Assembly: GCF_018257795.1 (NCBI RefSeq)
Contig: NZ_JAERJD010000009.1
Location: 62,001 to 126,000, forward strand
Source: Citrobacter sp. JGM124
GTDB lineage: Bacteria > Pseudomonadota > Gammaproteobacteria > Enterobacterales > Enterobacteriaceae
Direction of reading: 5' to 3'
Length of the DNA stretch: 64,000 bases
The position numbers and the translations under genes were made by a program. The notes beneath the pieces are model-generated. The model had not been told where the DNA came from and did not search any database. It saw only the letters and a list, made by a program, of their open reading frames with translations. Of the stretch, positions 36,640 through 47,300 are shown one piece after another; the stretch's first letter is position 1, and every line of letters begins with the position of its first letter.

Positions 36640-37338
36640 ATGAAAACTATTGGGCTGTTAGGCGGTATGAGTTGGGAATCGACGATTCCTTATTATCAGC
36701 TCATTAACCAAGGCATTAACATGCGCCTTGGTGGCCTGCATTCAGGGAAAATTTTACTGCATAGTGTTGATTTTTATGAGATAGAAATGTTTCAACGCAA
36801 TGGTGAATGGGATAAAGCCGGGGATCTGCTGGCACAGGCAGCACTGGGCCTGGAAAAAGCCGGGGCTGATGCCATTATGTTATGTACGAATACCATGCAT
36901 AAAGTTGTCTCGCAGATCGAGGACCAGGTCAGGTTACCTGTCTTACATATCGCAGATACCACTGGACTGGCCATCCAGCAGGCAGGATTCCAGCAGGTCG
37001 CCCTGCTGGGGACTCGCTATACAATGGAGCAAGACTTCTATAGAGGACGGTTGAAAGCGTCTTTTGGGATCACTTCCATTATTCCTGATGAAATGCAGCG
37101 TATGAAAATTAATCACGTTATTTTCAATGAACTCTGCAAGGGAATGAATCACCCAGCTTCAAAACGCTACTACCAACAAGTTATCAGTGAACTTCAGGAG
37201 TTAGGGGCTGAAGGTGTCATTTTCGGATGCACTGAGATTGGCTTATTACTTAATCAGAATGACAGTGTGTTACCTGTCTTTGATACCACTGGGATTCACG
37301 CGCAGGCTGCGGTTGATTTTATGCTTAGTGGTGACTAG
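36640..37338 (+). CDS. ygeA: Broad-specificity amino-acid racemase YgeA
   Basis: A PLP-independent Asp/Glu-type racemase of 232 aa. Two catalytic-type cysteines are present, Cys82 (MLCTNTMHK) and Cys196 ([11 protein letters not shown]). The opening [19 protein letters not shown] is that of E. coli YgeA, and fixes the start at 36640, with AAGG upstream, rather than the open frame to 36574. In E. coli it also neighbours lysR-lysA; here an MFS gene separates them. Confidence 0.93.
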   Translation: MKTIGLLGGMSWESTIPYYQLINQGINMRLGGLHSGKILLHSVDFYEIEMFQRNGEWDKAGDLLAQAALGLEKAGADAIMLCTNTMHKVVSQIEDQVRLPVLHIADTTGLAIQQAGFQQVALLGTRYTMEQDFYRGRLKASFGITSIIPDEMQRMKINHVIFNELCKGMNHPASKRYYQQVISELQELGAEGVIFGCTEIGLLLNQNDSVLPVFDTTGIHAQAAVDFMLSGD

Positions 37339-37548
37339 CGAATGTTTTTATTTTCCATTTACTGGCACAGGTTACAGATTTCTTGAACGAGGCTGTTATC
37401 AGCCTGTAAATTAAAAGTGTCAGCACACATTTTGCTACTGATTATCGGCCAGATGCAGAACACTATGGTACGAAATGAGTAGCATCGTCATCATGGCGAA
37501 TAGATATTCCGCTGTTGTTATTGCGTCTTTTTTAATCGGAGTTTTTTC

Positions 37549-38715
37549 ATGCCTGTATCTTTACTGGCGCTGGCGATCAGCGCCTTTGCCATTGGTACCA
37601 CCGAGTTTGTGATCATGGGGTTGTTGCCTGAAGTGGCTGTGAGTCTTGATATATCTATTCCCACAGCAGGCTGGTTAATCAGTGGTTATGCCCTGGGCGT
37701 TGCCATCGGCGCTCCCATTATGGCACTACTGACCGCCCGTTTACCGCGGAAGCTCTCATTAATTTTATTGATGATTATTTTTATTATCGGTAATGGATTA
37801 TGTGCTGTTGCCTTGAACTATCAGTTCCTGATGCTGGCTCGGGTGGTTACGGCACTTTGCCATGGTGCCTTCTTTGGCATTGGTGCCGTCGTTGCCGCGA
37901 GTCTGGTTCCGGAAGGACGTAAAGCATCAGCCGTTGCACTGATGTTTACCGGGCTGACCCTGGCGAATGTGCTGGGTGTCCCTATGGGGACTGCATTTGG
38001 GCAGCTGTATGGCTGGCGTGCGACTTTCTGGGGGGTTGCTGTTATCGGCATTGTGGCATTTATCTGTCTTTTTGTTAGCCTGCCGTCACAAAAGAATACT
38101 GAAGTCACGAATATCAAAGCAGAAGTCAAAGCCCTGGCTAATGGTAAGCTATGGCTGTCTCTGAGTATGACAGTATTTTTTGCCGCTGCGATGTTCGCAC
38201 TATTTAGTTATATTGCACCGATGCTGTTGGAGATTACAGGCATTACACCTGAAGGCGTGAGCTGGACGCTATTCCTGATTGGTGCCGGTCTGACCATTGG
38301 TAATATCTTAGGTGGACGTCTGGCTGACTGGCGAGTTGCGGTGAGTTTATTACTGAGTTTTAGCTTAATTGCTCTTTTTTCACTGCTATTCCGCTGGACC
38401 AGTCATGCGGCCTGGATGGCTGAAATTACCTTATTCTTATGGGCGGTAGCGACTTTTGCGACCGTCCCTGCTTTGCAAATTAATGTGCTGACACATGGTA
38501 GCGGTGCACCAAACCTGGTTTCCACTCTGAACATTGCCGCTTTTAACGTTGGCAATGCTTTGGGGGCCTGGGTCGGCGGTATCGTTATCGGTAGTGGCTA
38601 TGGCCTGGCGACAGTACCCGTTGCAGCAGCTGGCCTGGCGGTCATCGGTTTAATTATTTGTCTGATCACCTTCAAGCGTCGCCCGGCACAGCCTTATTCT
38701 GTGACCGGATTATAA
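37549..38715 (+). CDS. MFS transporter, AraJ/YdhP-like (DHA1)
   Basis: A 388-aa inner-membrane exporter with 12 membrane segments. The first segment has the FAIGTTEFVIMGLLPEVA motif typical of the AraJ/YdhP/PbuE group, and GAPIMALLTARLPRK follows as motif A. The GGAG ribosome site is eight bases before the ATG. It lies between ygeA and lysR and overlaps the lysR stop convergently by 6 bases. Substrate unknown (family members export sugars, purines or arabinose-like compounds). This gene is an insertion relative to the E. coli order. Confidence 0.85.
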   Translation: MPVSLLALAISAFAIGTTEFVIMGLLPEVAVSLDISIPTAGWLISGYALGVAIGAPIMALLTARLPRKLSLILLMIIFIIGNGLCAVALNYQFLMLARVVTALCHGAFFGIGAVVAASLVPEGRKASAVALMFTGLTLANVLGVPMGTAFGQLYGWRATFWGVAVIGIVAFICLFVSLPSQKNTEVTNIKAEVKALANGKLWLSLSMTVFFAAAMFALFSYIAPMLLEITGITPEGVSWTLFLIGAGLTIGNILGGRLADWRVAVSLLLSFSLIALFSLLFRWTSHAAWMAEITLFLWAVATFATVPALQINVLTHGSGAPNLVSTLNIAAFNVGNALGAWVGGIVIGSGYGLATVPVAAAGLAVIGLIICLITFKRRPAQPYSVTGL

Positions 38716-39633
38716 GTTCAGAAGTGAACAAAGTGGATCACGATAGAGATGAGTGTTGCGTTGTAAATGCTCACTAAATGCATCAACCAGTGCGGATGCA
38801 GGGCGGTGAAGTGGGCGGATCAGGCTGACAGTGAAAGGCACTGTCTCGCTGAATCGCCGTACCACCACGCCCTGTTCTGCATAATCCAGTGCGGTCAGTG
38901 GGTTGACGATTGATATCCCGATCCCTGCCTTGACCATGGCACAGACTGAGGCGGCACTATGGGTTTCAACGACCAGGCGCCGTTTGACGTTAAATTCCTG
39001 AAACAGCGAATCCAGTAACTGACGATAGCTGTCAGTGGGAGACAAACTAATATAATTCTCAGCGGCAAAATCCTGGGGGGTTAACACCGGCTTTGCTGTT
39101 AATCGATGGCCGGCGGGTAACACACAAACCTCATTCAGGGTTAGTAAGGTTTGGCGTTCTGTTCCGGCAGGCGTCTGTTGGTTTTCTGTCAAGCCTAAAT
39201 CATGACGCTGGGCGGAAAGCCACTCTTCGAGCAACGGAGATTCCTGGGGAATAATATTCAGACTCAAGTCAGGATAACGGGCTAAAAAGGGTTGTAATAA
39301 CCGTGGCAGAAAGGATTGAGAAAATACGGGTAAACAGGCTACAGATAACTCCCCTTGTCGAAATTCACGCAAACTGTCAGCGGCGTTAAGGATACGATCC
39401 AGCCCATACCAGGAGCGTTGTACCTCTTCAAATAAACGCAGGCCTTGCACTGTGGGATGAAGACGCCCACGGCTACGAACAAACAGTTGCAAATCGATAA
39501 GTTTTTCAAAGCGAGCCAGCTCGCGGCTGATAGTGGGCTGTGACGTATGCAGCAACGTTGCCGCTTCTGTCAGGTTTCCTGTTGTGATAACAGCGCGGAA
39601 TATCTCAATATGACGCAGGGTGATGGTAGCCAT
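38710..39633 (-). CDS. lysR: LysR, activator of lysA
   Basis: The type member of the LysR family, 307 aa. It activates diaminopimelate decarboxylase when lysine is scarce. The N-terminal HTH (LTEAATLLHTSQPTISREL, residues about 18-36) and effector domain (FRQGELSVACLPVFSQSFLP) closely match E. coli. The start at 39633 (MATITLRHIEIF) has GGAGAG upstream, so the longer frame to 39672 is not used. It is divergent from lysA with 112 bp between starts, where it should bind. Confidence 0.95.
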   Translation of the reverse strand: MATITLRHIEIFRAVITTGNLTEAATLLHTSQPTISRELARFEKLIDLQLFVRSRGRLHPTVQGLRLFEEVQRSWYGLDRILNAADSLREFRQGELSVACLPVFSQSFLPRLLQPFLARYPDLSLNIIPQESPLLEEWLSAQRHDLGLTENQQTPAGTERQTLLTLNEVCVLPAGHRLTAKPVLTPQDFAAENYISLSPTDSYRQLLDSLFQEFNVKRRLVVETHSAASVCAMVKAGIGISIVNPLTALDYAEQGVVVRRFSETVPFTVSLIRPLHRPASALVDAFSEHLQRNTHLYRDPLCSLLNL

Positions 39634-39745
39634 AGTCTCTCCTTTATCCATATCATATTTGAATAGACTCAAGAGAAAACGATATTTTTTATCCTTTACA
39701 AAGTATGGCGTAATAATGGAAATGATTGTTTACCGGAGTTCTACT
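39634..39745. promoter_or_regulatory. lysR-lysA divergent promoter region
   Basis: A 112-bp gap between the two starts. By the E. coli model, LysR binds here to repress itself and activate lysA. I could not mark an exact T-N11-A site with confidence. Confidence 0.5.
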
Positions 39746-41008
39746 ATGCCTCGCCTGCTGACGGATACCACTACCTCTCTGAATGCACATAATCTGCTGC
39801 CTTTGCCTGAAAAATATGGCTGCCCGGTCTGGGTTTATGATGCAGAAATTATTCGTCAGCAAATTGCTCAGTTACGTCAGTTTGATGTGATTCGCTTTGC
39901 CCAAAAAGCCTGCTCTAATATTCATATTCTGAAATTAATGCGTGAACAGGGCGTTAAAGTGGACGCCGTATCCCAGGGTGAGATAGAACGTGCCCTGGCG
40001 GCGGGTTATCAACCGTTGGATAATCCGGATGATGTGGTTTTCACTGCTGATGTGATTGATGATGCGACACTGGCACTGGTGGCTGAATATAATATTGCCG
40101 TCAATATCGGTTCTGTCGACATGCTGCAGCAGCTTGGTGAGGTATCCCCCGGGCATCGTGTTTGGTTGCGTATTAACCCCGGTTTTGGCCATGGACACAG
40201 CCAGAAAACCAATACTGGCGGAGAAAATAGCAAGCATGGTATCTGGCACAAGGATTTGCTCCAGGCATTAGCAGTGATGCAGCGCTACCAGCTACAGTTG
40301 GTGGGTATGCATATGCATATTGGTTCCGGTGTTGACTATGGTCATCTTGAGCAGGTCTGTGGTGCTATGGTTCGTCAGGTGATCGACTTTGGGCAGGACA
40401 TTGAAGCGATTTCTGCGGGAGGAGGGCTCTCTGTTCCTTATCATTTCGGTGATGAAACTATTGATACTCAGCACTATTTTGGACTGTGGAATGCTGCGCG
40501 TGAAGTGATTGCCTCTCATTTAGGCCATCCGGTTAAACTTGAAATTGAACCAGGGCGTTTTTTGGTGGCAGAAGCCGGTGTACTGGTTGCCCAAGTCCGG
40601 GCTGTGAAGGAGATGGGAACGCGTCACTTTGTCCTGATAGATGCTGGTTTTAATGATCTGATGCGCCCATCAATGTATGGGAGCTATCATCATATTTCTG
40701 TTTTACCCCGTGACGGGCGTCCGCTGGCGTCCGCTGACTTGGTTGAAACGGTGGTTGCCGGGCCGCTTTGTGAGTCCGGGGATGTTTTTACCCAGCTAGA
40801 AGGCGGGAAAGTAGAAAATCGCTTACTCCCTGCTGTGGCGGTCGGTGACTATTTAGTTCTGCATGATACCGGTGCCTATGGGGCATCCATGTCCTCTAAC
40901 TACAATACACGCCCATTATTGCCCGAAGTATTGTTTGATAATGGGGAGTCACATTTGATTCGTCGTCGTCAGACCATTGCTGAACTACTGGCACTGGAAA
41001 TTTTCTAA
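39746..41008 (+). CDS. lysA: Diaminopimelate decarboxylase
   Basis: A PLP enzyme of 420 aa that makes lysine from meso-diaminopimelate, the last step of lysine synthesis. The PLP Lys54 is in RFAQKACSN, the phosphate-binding GGGLSVPY stretch and the dimer-interface Cys in GPLCESGDVF are all present. The start at 39746 (MPRLLTD) has CGGAG ahead of it and matches the E. coli length; the open frame runs 126 bases further up into lysR and is rejected. No lysine riboswitch is present. Confidence 0.96.
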   Translation: MPRLLTDTTTSLNAHNLLPLPEKYGCPVWVYDAEIIRQQIAQLRQFDVIRFAQKACSNIHILKLMREQGVKVDAVSQGEIERALAAGYQPLDNPDDVVFTADVIDDATLALVAEYNIAVNIGSVDMLQQLGEVSPGHRVWLRINPGFGHGHSQKTNTGGENSKHGIWHKDLLQALAVMQRYQLQLVGMHMHIGSGVDYGHLEQVCGAMVRQVIDFGQDIEAISAGGGLSVPYHFGDETIDTQHYFGLWNAAREVIASHLGHPVKLEIEPGRFLVAEAGVLVAQVRAVKEMGTRHFVLIDAGFNDLMRPSMYGSYHHISVLPRDGRPLASADLVETVVAGPLCESGDVFTQLEGGKVENRLLPAVAVGDYLVLHDTGAYGASMSSNYNTRPLLPEVLFDNGESHLIRRRQTIAELLALEIF

Positions 41009-41020
41009 TTTACCAGTGCC

Positions 41021-42034
41021 CTATAGTGTGTCGGTATTATTCACCTGTACTGACTGTCGGCGTACCAGTGTCGGGCTGAATATATGGGTCACCTCAGGGA
41101 GTGCTGTGTTTTCAGCCAGCGCCAGCGCCAGCTCTGCTGCCTGAGTCGCCATACTGATGATCGGGTAACGTACTGTGGTGAGTCGTGGGCGCATATAGCG
41201 AGCAATTAAGATATCATCAAAGCCGATAAGTGAGATGGCACTCGGTACTTCGAGGCCATTGTCATTTAATATCCCCATGGCTCCCGCTGCCATTGAGTCG
41301 TTGTAGCAGGCTACTGCCGTAAAGTTTTTCCCCCGACTTAACAGCTCAATCATGGCTTGTTCTCCCCCCCTTTCATCTGGTTCACCAAAGGCTATCAGCC
41401 GTTCGTCTGGAGGAATGTTATGTTCCTGAAGGGCGTTAAGGTACCCCTGTAACCTTTCCTGGGCATCTGAAATCTTATGATTAGAGCAGAGGTAGCCTAT
41501 CTGACGGTGGCCTTGCTGAATAAGATGACGAGTAGCAAGCCAGGCACCATAGGGATTATCAAGCGCAATACAGCGTTGCTCGAACCCTTTTAATGTCCTG
41601 TTAATTAATACCATCCCCGGTATTTGTTCCATGAGAGGTATTAACCTGGAATCCGGGATTTTCTTGGCGTGGACTACCAGGGCCGCACAACGGTGACGTA
41701 TCAGCTGTTCAATAGCCTGGGTCTCTTTTTGTTCATTGTGATAGCCATTGCCGATCAGTAAAAAGTTACCACTGTCATAGGAAACCTGTTCTACGGCTTT
41801 GACCATGGCACCAAAAAAAGGATCGGAGACATCCCCCACCACCAGGCCAATTGTTTTGGTATTTTGTTGTGCAAGTGCCCGAGCATTGGCATTGGGATGG
41901 TAGTTTAAGGCTTCCATCGCGCTGTTTACCGCTTCCCGGGAAGCAGTACTGGCTTTTGGGGAGTGATTGATCACACGAGATACTGTGGCGACGGAGACTC
42001 CGGCGAGCCGTGCTACATCTTTAATTGTCGCCAT
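41021..42034 (-). CDS. galR: Galactose operon repressor GalR
   Basis: A LacI-family repressor of 337 aa. The N-terminal HTH MATIKDVARLAGVSVATVSR and hinge helix precede a periplasmic-binding-like sugar domain (NTKTIGLVVGDVSDPFFGAM). It represses gal genes when galactose is absent. It is convergent with lysA (12 bp between stops), as in E. coli. Confidence 0.93.
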   Translation of the reverse strand: MATIKDVARLAGVSVATVSRVINHSPKASTASREAVNSAMEALNYHPNANARALAQQNTKTIGLVVGDVSDPFFGAMVKAVEQVSYDSGNFLLIGNGYHNEQKETQAIEQLIRHRCAALVVHAKKIPDSRLIPLMEQIPGMVLINRTLKGFEQRCIALDNPYGAWLATRHLIQQGHRQIGYLCSNHKISDAQERLQGYLNALQEHNIPPDERLIAFGEPDERGGEQAMIELLSRGKNFTAVACYNDSMAAGAMGILNDNGLEVPSAISLIGFDDILIARYMRPRLTTVRYPIISMATQAAELALALAENTALPEVTHIFSPTLVRRQSVQVNNTDTL

Positions 42035-42233
42035 AAAAATCCTTTTTGCTCCGTTAAGGTTGAATTATGCCCAGTGTTACGGAAATTGCCCTTTACTTCA
42101 AGAGAATGACGGCAATGGGCTCTAATCACTCATTGAATTAATACATCTAAATGAAAAGCAGGTTAAATCGTTAGCAACACCACTTCATATTTATGAACTC
42201 ATATCAAAAAAACATTTCAGGTCAAATCTTTCC

Positions 42234-42297
42234 TTACATTTTGCATTCCGCTGTTGCCATTTATCCATAGATGAACAATGCACTCCACTGCTAGAGT
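42234..42297 (+). promoter_or_regulatory. omr sRNA promoter with OmpR-like site
   Basis: TAGAGT (42292-42297) preceded by TGC makes an extended -10, six bases before the sRNA start. TTACATTTTGC at 42234-42244 resembles OmpR boxes, in line with the OmpR control of omrA/omrB in E. coli. The OmpR call is inference. Confidence 0.5.
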
Positions 42298-42303
42298 TTC
42301 TGT

Positions 42304-42391
42304 CCCAGAGGTATTGATTGGTGAGCATTCTTGTTACTCAACAGAGTACAGTTCACTTGCACCAGCCTGCGCATATGCGCAGGTTTTTTTT
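42304..42391 (+). ncRNA. omrA: OmrA/OmrB-family small RNA
   Basis: The 5' end CCCAGAGGTATTGATTGGTG is the conserved pairing region of OmrA and OmrB and the 3' end is a terminator hairpin (CCTGCGCATATGCGCAGG) followed by nine T. The middle differs from both E. coli copies. Length (about 88 nt), strand and place (between galR and aas, same direction as aas) match. In E. coli these Hfq-dependent RNAs, made under OmpR, repress outer-membrane receptors (cirA, fecA, fepA), ompT, csgD and flhDC. Only one copy is present here, so the A/B label is arbitrary. Confidence 0.92.
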
Positions 42392-42392
42392 T

Positions 42393-42717
42393 GCCTGTTG
42401 AAAATGGCCTGAGGTTAGTTTTCCTGCTCGCATGTTGCCCCGCTTTTTACTGATAATGACTGTCAGCAGATATCTGCGCGATGCCAGGACGATGATGATA
42501 CTTTCCCGGGCATTAACTCCTGTGGGGTATGGCGATACCCAAGTTCCAAGTAAATGGTCTTATACTCCCATGATTTTCAAACGAGGTGTCATCACAACTC
42601 GTGAGTAGATGGTGATGGTACCCCTCTTATTTTTTATCTGTCATTTTTCGGGTATGCCAAAACTGGTGTACTCTGTGCGTTGCGACCACTTACTCAAGAA
42701 TAATAAAAGGATTTTGC
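42393..42717. other. Intergenic region before aas, no second omr copy
   Basis: 325 bp searched by eye on the + strand for a second CCCAGAGG-type sRNA; none found. The last 30 bp hold AAAGGA before the aas start. Confidence 0.5.
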
Positions 42718-44877
42718 ATGCTATTTACGTTTTTACGCACCGTTTTTCGCCTGCTTTTTCGGGTACGTTTATATGGTGATATTCAAAGCCTGAAACAGCA
42801 GCGTGTGATAATCATACCTAACCATGTCTCATTTATTGATGGCATTCTGCTGGCGCTCTTTTTGCCAGTAAAACCGGTATTTGCGGTTTACTCTTCCATC
42901 GCGGAACAGTGGTTTATGCGTTGGCTGACATCGATTATCGATTTTGTCCCGCTCGACCCTTCGCGTCCGTTGGCGATAAAGCATCTGGTAAGACTGGTGG
43001 AGCAGGGCCGTCCGGTGGTTATCTTCCCGGAAGGGCGCATTTCCGTTAGTGGTTCGTTAATGAAAATCTATGACGGGGCTGGTTTCGTTGCGGCAAAATC
43101 TAAAGCAACGGTGATCCCTGTTCGTATTGATGGAGCAGAACTCACCTTTTTCAGCCGTCTGAAGGGATTGGTCAAACAGCGCCTGTTTCCACGTATTACT
43201 CTGCATTTATTACCGCCCACGACGCTGCCAATGCCAGAAGCACGCCGCCCGCGCGAGCGTCGGAAAATCGCTGGTGAGATGTTGCATCAGGTGATGATGG
43301 AAGCCCGCATGGCTGTAAGACCAAGGGAGACGTTATTTGACGCGTTACTGGGTGCAAAATACCGTTATGGTGGAGGTAAAAAATGTCTTGAAGACATTAA
43401 TTTTAAACCGGACAGTTATCGCACTTTAGTGAAAAAGAGTCTTTCTGTTGGGCGTATTCTGGACAAGTACAGTCAGGCTGGTGAAGTCATTGGTTTGATG
43501 TTGCCGAATGCGACTATCACCGCCGCGGCTATATTTGGGGCCTCTTTACGTGGGCGTATCCCGGCAATGATGAATTATAGTGCCGGTGTTAAGGGGTTAA
43601 CCAGTGCTATTACCGCCGCACAAATTAAGACGGTTTTTACCTCACGTCAGTTTCTGGATAAAGGAAAACTGTGGCATTTGCCAGAACAGTTAACTCAGGT
43701 TCGCTGGATCTTTTTAGAAGATTTAAAAAATACAGTAACCACTGGCGATAAACTCTGGATCATGACTCATGTGCTGATGCCGCGTCTGGCTCAGGTGAAA
43801 CAACAGCCAGAACAGGCGGCTATTATCCTCTTTACTTCAGGTTCTGAGGGGCATCCTAAAGGGGTGGTACATAGTCATAAAAGTTTGTTGGCGAATGTGG
43901 AGCAAATTCGCACGATTTCAGATTTCACGGCGAATGATCGCTTTATGTCGGCTTTACCACTGTTTCACTCATTTGGTCTTACTGTAGGGTTATTCACTCC
44001 TTTACTGACCGGGGCAGAGGTATTCCTCTACCCGAACCCGCTACATTACCGTATCGTCCCGGAACTGATTTACAGCAACAACTGTACCGTGATGTTTGGC
44101 ACGTCAACTTTTCTTGGCCACTATGCACGTTTCGCTTCGCCTTATGATTTTTATCGTATTCGTTATGTGGTGTCTGGCGCTGAAAAACTGCAGGAGAGCA
44201 CCCGCCAGTTATGGCAGGATAAATTTGGTCTTCGTGTACTGGAAGGCTACGGGGTTACTGAGTGTGCCCCGGTGGTGTCTATTAACGTCCCCATGGCCTC
44301 GAAAACAGGAACGGTTGGACGCATCTTACCAACGATGGATGCGCGTCTGATCGCGGTGCCTGGCATTGAAGAGGGCGGGCGTTTGCAGTTAAAGGGGCCT
44401 AATATCATGAATGGTTATCTCCGGGTCGACAACCCTGGCGTTCTGGAACCGCCGGTGGCGGAAGATGCGGAAGGTAAACTGGAAAGCGGCTGGTATGACA
44501 CCGGGGATATCGTCACGTTTGATTCACAAGGTTACTGTGTTATTCAGGGACGGGCTAAACGCTTTGCTAAAATAGCCGGCGAGATGGTATCACTGGAAAT
44601 GGTTGAACAAATGGCCATTGCGATTTCACCGGAAAAACTGCATGCAACCGTAGTACGAGATGACGTGGCAAAAGGGGAAGCTTTGGTGTTGTTCACCAGT
44701 GATGCAGACTTGAGACGCGATAGCTTACTGAGCTATGCCCGCCAGCATGGCATCCCTGAACTGGCCGTTCCCCGGGACATTCGTTTTTTGAAACAGCTAC
44801 CGGTATTAGGGAGTGGTAAGCCTGATTTCATCACATTGAAAGCACAGCTGGATGAAGTGGAGCATAGCCATGGCTAA
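42718..44877 (+). CDS. aas: Bifunctional 2-acylglycerophosphoethanolamine acyltransferase / acyl-ACP synthetase
   Basis: A 719-aa inner-membrane enzyme, the same length as in E. coli. It re-acylates lysophosphatidylethanolamine, using fatty acid activated on ACP. The N-terminal acyltransferase has the HX4D motif (NHVSFIDG, about residue 39). The C-terminal adenylating domain has [14 protein letters not shown] near 370 and [10 protein letters not shown]. lplT overlaps its end by 8 bases; the two form the lysophospholipid repair pair. Confidence 0.96.
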   Translation: MLFTFLRTVFRLLFRVRLYGDIQSLKQQRVIIIPNHVSFIDGILLALFLPVKPVFAVYSSIAEQWFMRWLTSIIDFVPLDPSRPLAIKHLVRLVEQGRPVVIFPEGRISVSGSLMKIYDGAGFVAAKSKATVIPVRIDGAELTFFSRLKGLVKQRLFPRITLHLLPPTTLPMPEARRPRERRKIAGEMLHQVMMEARMAVRPRETLFDALLGAKYRYGGGKKCLEDINFKPDSYRTLVKKSLSVGRILDKYSQAGEVIGLMLPNATITAAAIFGASLRGRIPAMMNYSAGVKGLTSAITAAQIKTVFTSRQFLDKGKLWHLPEQLTQVRWIFLEDLKNTVTTGDKLWIMTHVLMPRLAQVKQQPEQAAIILFTSGSEGHPKGVVHSHKSLLANVEQIRTISDFTANDRFMSALPLFHSFGLTVGLFTPLLTGAEVFLYPNPLHYRIVPELIYSNNCTVMFGTSTFLGHYARFASPYDFYRIRYVVSGAEKLQESTRQLWQDKFGLRVLEGYGVTECAPVVSINVPMASKTGTVGRILPTMDARLIAVPGIEEGGRLQLKGPNIMNGYLRVDNPGVLEPPVAEDAEGKLESGWYDTGDIVTFDSQGYCVIQGRAKRFAKIAGEMVSLEMVEQMAIAISPEKLHATVVRDDVAKGEALVLFTSDADLRRDSLLSYARQHGIPELAVPRDIRFLKQLPVLGSGKPDFITLKAQLDEVEHSHG

Positions 44878-46081
44878 TTCTGTGATTAGAGAAAGCTCAC
44901 TTTACTCCCGGGGTATGATCGCGGTCACCGGGGCTCAGTTTCTCTCGGCTTTTGGGGATAATGCACTGTTGTTTGTGACGCTTGCAGTGCTGAAGCAACA
45001 GTTTTATCCAGACTGGAGTCAGCCGATACTCCAGATGATGTTTGTCGGTGCGTATATTCTGTTTGCCCCATTTGTTGGGCAAGTCGCTGATGGTTTCGCC
45101 AAGGGGCGAGTTATGATGCTGGCAAACGGTCTTAAGTTATTAGGGGCTGGCTGCATCTGTGTGGGGCTTGATCCCTTTATCGGCTATACCTTGGTGGGCG
45201 TCGGAGCCGCGGCCTATTCTCCAGCCAAGTATGGTATTTTGGGGGAGCTGACTACTGGCGCAAGCCTGGTAAAAGCCAATGGTTTGATGGAATCATCAAC
45301 CATTGTCGCTATTCTGTTAGGGTCTGTTGTCGGCGGCATACTGGCTGATTTGAATCTATTTGTGGCATTACTGGTGTGTGTGGTGGTTTATGCCGCTGCT
45401 GTGGTCGCAAATTTGTTTATTCCTAAACTTTCCCCGGCCCGTCCTGGGGAGTCCTGGCATTTTTTCACCGTGCTACGCCATTTTTTTGCTGCTTGTCGCA
45501 TCCTGTGGAAAAACCCGGAAACACGTTTTACCTTGGTCGGAACGAGTCTGTTTTGGGGGGCGGGGGTGACGTTACGCTTTTTGCTGGTACTCTGGGTACC
45601 CGTCGCTCTGGGAATCACGGATAATGCCACCCCGACCTATCTGAATGCTATGGTCGCAGTCGGTATTGTGATTGGCGCGGGCCTGGCGGCGAAAATGGTC
45701 ACGCTTAAAACAGTGGCACGGTGTATGCCTGCCGGCATTATACTGGGGGTTGGCGTACTATTTTTTGCTATCCAGCAGGCGTTACTCCCGGCTTATGTCT
45801 TACTCACCTTAATAGGGATATGCGGCGGTTTCTTTGTGGTGCCGCTGAATGCATTACTACAGGCTAAAGGCAAAGAGACCGTCGGTGCTGGTCATGCGAT
45901 TGCGGTGCAGAATCTCGGTGAAAATACCGCTATGTTACTGATGCTGGGACTCTACTCTCTGGCTGTAAAGGTGGGGTTACCGGTAGTGGGGATTGGTATC
46001 GGTTTTGGTTCTCTCTTCGCACTGGCTATTGCCGCGCTATGGATCTGGCAGCGTAGACAGAAAAATAGCCCAAGTTACTGA
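44870..46081 (+). CDS. lplT: Lysophospholipid transporter LplT
   Basis: A 403-aa MFS flippase that brings lysophospholipids to the inner leaflet for Aas. It has 12 membrane segments; [20 protein letters not shown] and [19 protein letters not shown] match E. coli LplT. I start at 44870 (MANSVIRES); an in-frame ATG 18 bases earlier is less likely. Translation is coupled to aas. Confidence 0.95.
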   Translation: MANSVIRESSLYSRGMIAVTGAQFLSAFGDNALLFVTLAVLKQQFYPDWSQPILQMMFVGAYILFAPFVGQVADGFAKGRVMMLANGLKLLGAGCICVGLDPFIGYTLVGVGAAAYSPAKYGILGELTTGASLVKANGLMESSTIVAILLGSVVGGILADLNLFVALLVCVVVYAAAVVANLFIPKLSPARPGESWHFFTVLRHFFAACRILWKNPETRFTLVGTSLFWGAGVTLRFLLVLWVPVALGITDNATPTYLNAMVAVGIVIGAGLAAKMVTLKTVARCMPAGIILGVGVLFFAIQQALLPAYVLLTLIGICGGFFVVPLNALLQAKGKETVGAGHAIAVQNLGENTAMLLMLGLYSLAVKVGLPVVGIGIGFGSLFALAIAALWIWQRRQKNSPSY

Positions 46082-46095
46082 CAGTAGTATAATGG

Positions 46096-46115
46096 CCTGC
46101 CCCGTAAGGGGCAGG
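46096..46115. terminator. Bidirectional hairpin between lplT and tas
   Basis: Perfect 8-bp GC-rich stem CCTGCCCC/GGGGCAGG with a GTAA loop between convergent genes. No U-run. Confidence 0.6.
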
Positions 46116-46122
46116 AGCATTG

Positions 46123-47166
46123 TTATGGCGCGGGATAAGTATAAATATTGTGTACTGCCTCAAGCTCTTTAAGGACATCCTCACTCAGTTCAAGATGCAG
46201 ACTATCAATATTACTTTTTAATTGATCCAGTGTTGTCGCCCCCAGTAACGTACTGGCAACAAATGGCTGACGACGAACGAAGGCGAGTGCCATTTGTGCC
46301 GGGTCTAAATTGTGGTGTCTGGCAATCTCCACATAGGCGGCTATCGCTTTCTGTGACTGTTCGCTGCTATAGCGAGTAAAGCGACTAAACAGGGTGTTAC
46401 GTGCTCCTGCCGGTTTGGCGCCATTAAGATATTTACCACTCAGGGTACCGAATGCCAGGCTGGAGTAAGCCAGTAACTCGACACCTTCATGCTGGGTGAT
46501 TTCAGACAGGCCGACTTCAAAGCTACGATTCAGCAAGCTGTAAGGGTTCTGAATTGTGACGATACGTGGCAGGTCATGTTTTTCCGCCAGTTTCAGGTAA
46601 TGCATTACCCCCCACGGGGTTTCATTAGATACCCCGATATAGCGAATTTTTCCTGCCCGTTGTAGTTCTTTGAGTGCTTCCAGCGTTTCCAGAATGGTGA
46701 CGGGAAGGGTGGTCGTATCGCTCCACGAGTAACCCAGTTTGCCGAAATAATTTGTTGAACGCTGTGGCCAGTGAATCTGATAGAGGTCAAGATAATCTGT
46801 CTGCAGTCGTTGCAGACTGGCATCGAGTGCCTGGCGAATATTTTTGCGGTCAAGGATTTGGTTCGGGCGGATACCCGCATCGGTATTACGTGGTGGGCCG
46901 CTAATTTTTGAAGCGATCACCAGTTTTTCTCTGTTGCCACGAGCTTTTAGCCAGCTACCAACATAGGTCTCGGTTAAGCCCTGGGTTTCCGGGCGCGGAG
47001 GCACTGGATACATCTCCGCGACATCAATTAAATTGATACCCTGGCTAATGGCGTAGTCGAGCTGTTGATGCGCTTCGGCTTCGTTATTTTGTTCACCAAA
47101 TGTCATGGTCCCCAGCCCCAGGGTACTTATTTCAAGTGAGCTCCAGGGAATACGGTGATAGTGCAT
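46123..47166 (-). CDS. tas: Aldo/keto reductase Tas
   Basis: A 347-aa NADP-dependent aldo/keto reductase (E. coli Tas 346 aa). The TIM barrel shows the catalytic Asp/Tyr region (INLIDVAEMYPVP), the Lys and His of VIASKISGP and YQIHWPQRSTNYFG, and the cofactor loop near LLGATTLDQLKSN. In E. coli it was found as a suppressor of tyrosine auxotrophy under prephenate dehydrogenase loss; the natural substrate is unclear. It is placed as in E. coli, next to lplT. Confidence 0.93.
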   Translation of the reverse strand: MHYHRIPWSSLEISTLGLGTMTFGEQNNEAEAHQQLDYAISQGINLIDVAEMYPVPPRPETQGLTETYVGSWLKARGNREKLVIASKISGPPRNTDAGIRPNQILDRKNIRQALDASLQRLQTDYLDLYQIHWPQRSTNYFGKLGYSWSDTTTLPVTILETLEALKELQRAGKIRYIGVSNETPWGVMHYLKLAEKHDLPRIVTIQNPYSLLNRSFEVGLSEITQHEGVELLAYSSLAFGTLSGKYLNGAKPAGARNTLFSRFTRYSSEQSQKAIAAYVEIARHHNLDPAQMALAFVRRQPFVASTLLGATTLDQLKSNIDSLHLELSEDVLKELEAVHNIYTYPAP

Positions 47167-47300
47167 AGTGAGCTTCCTTAGTGTGTTAAACGGTCGGGAA
47201 TAATCCTGACCACGTGTTATAACATGGCAGAGGAGCGCATAAAGAAAAAGGGGAAAGGAAAGAAAACAGGGCAGGTCGGCGTAAAAACTGCCCTTTATTA

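Noticed and set aside
39634-39745. Lysine riboswitch before lysA
   Set aside because: The gap is only 112 bp, far too short for a lysine riboswitch, and LysR control is expected here.
42393-42717. Second omr copy
   Set aside because: No second CCCAGAGG-like 5' end or matching terminator was found in this gap.
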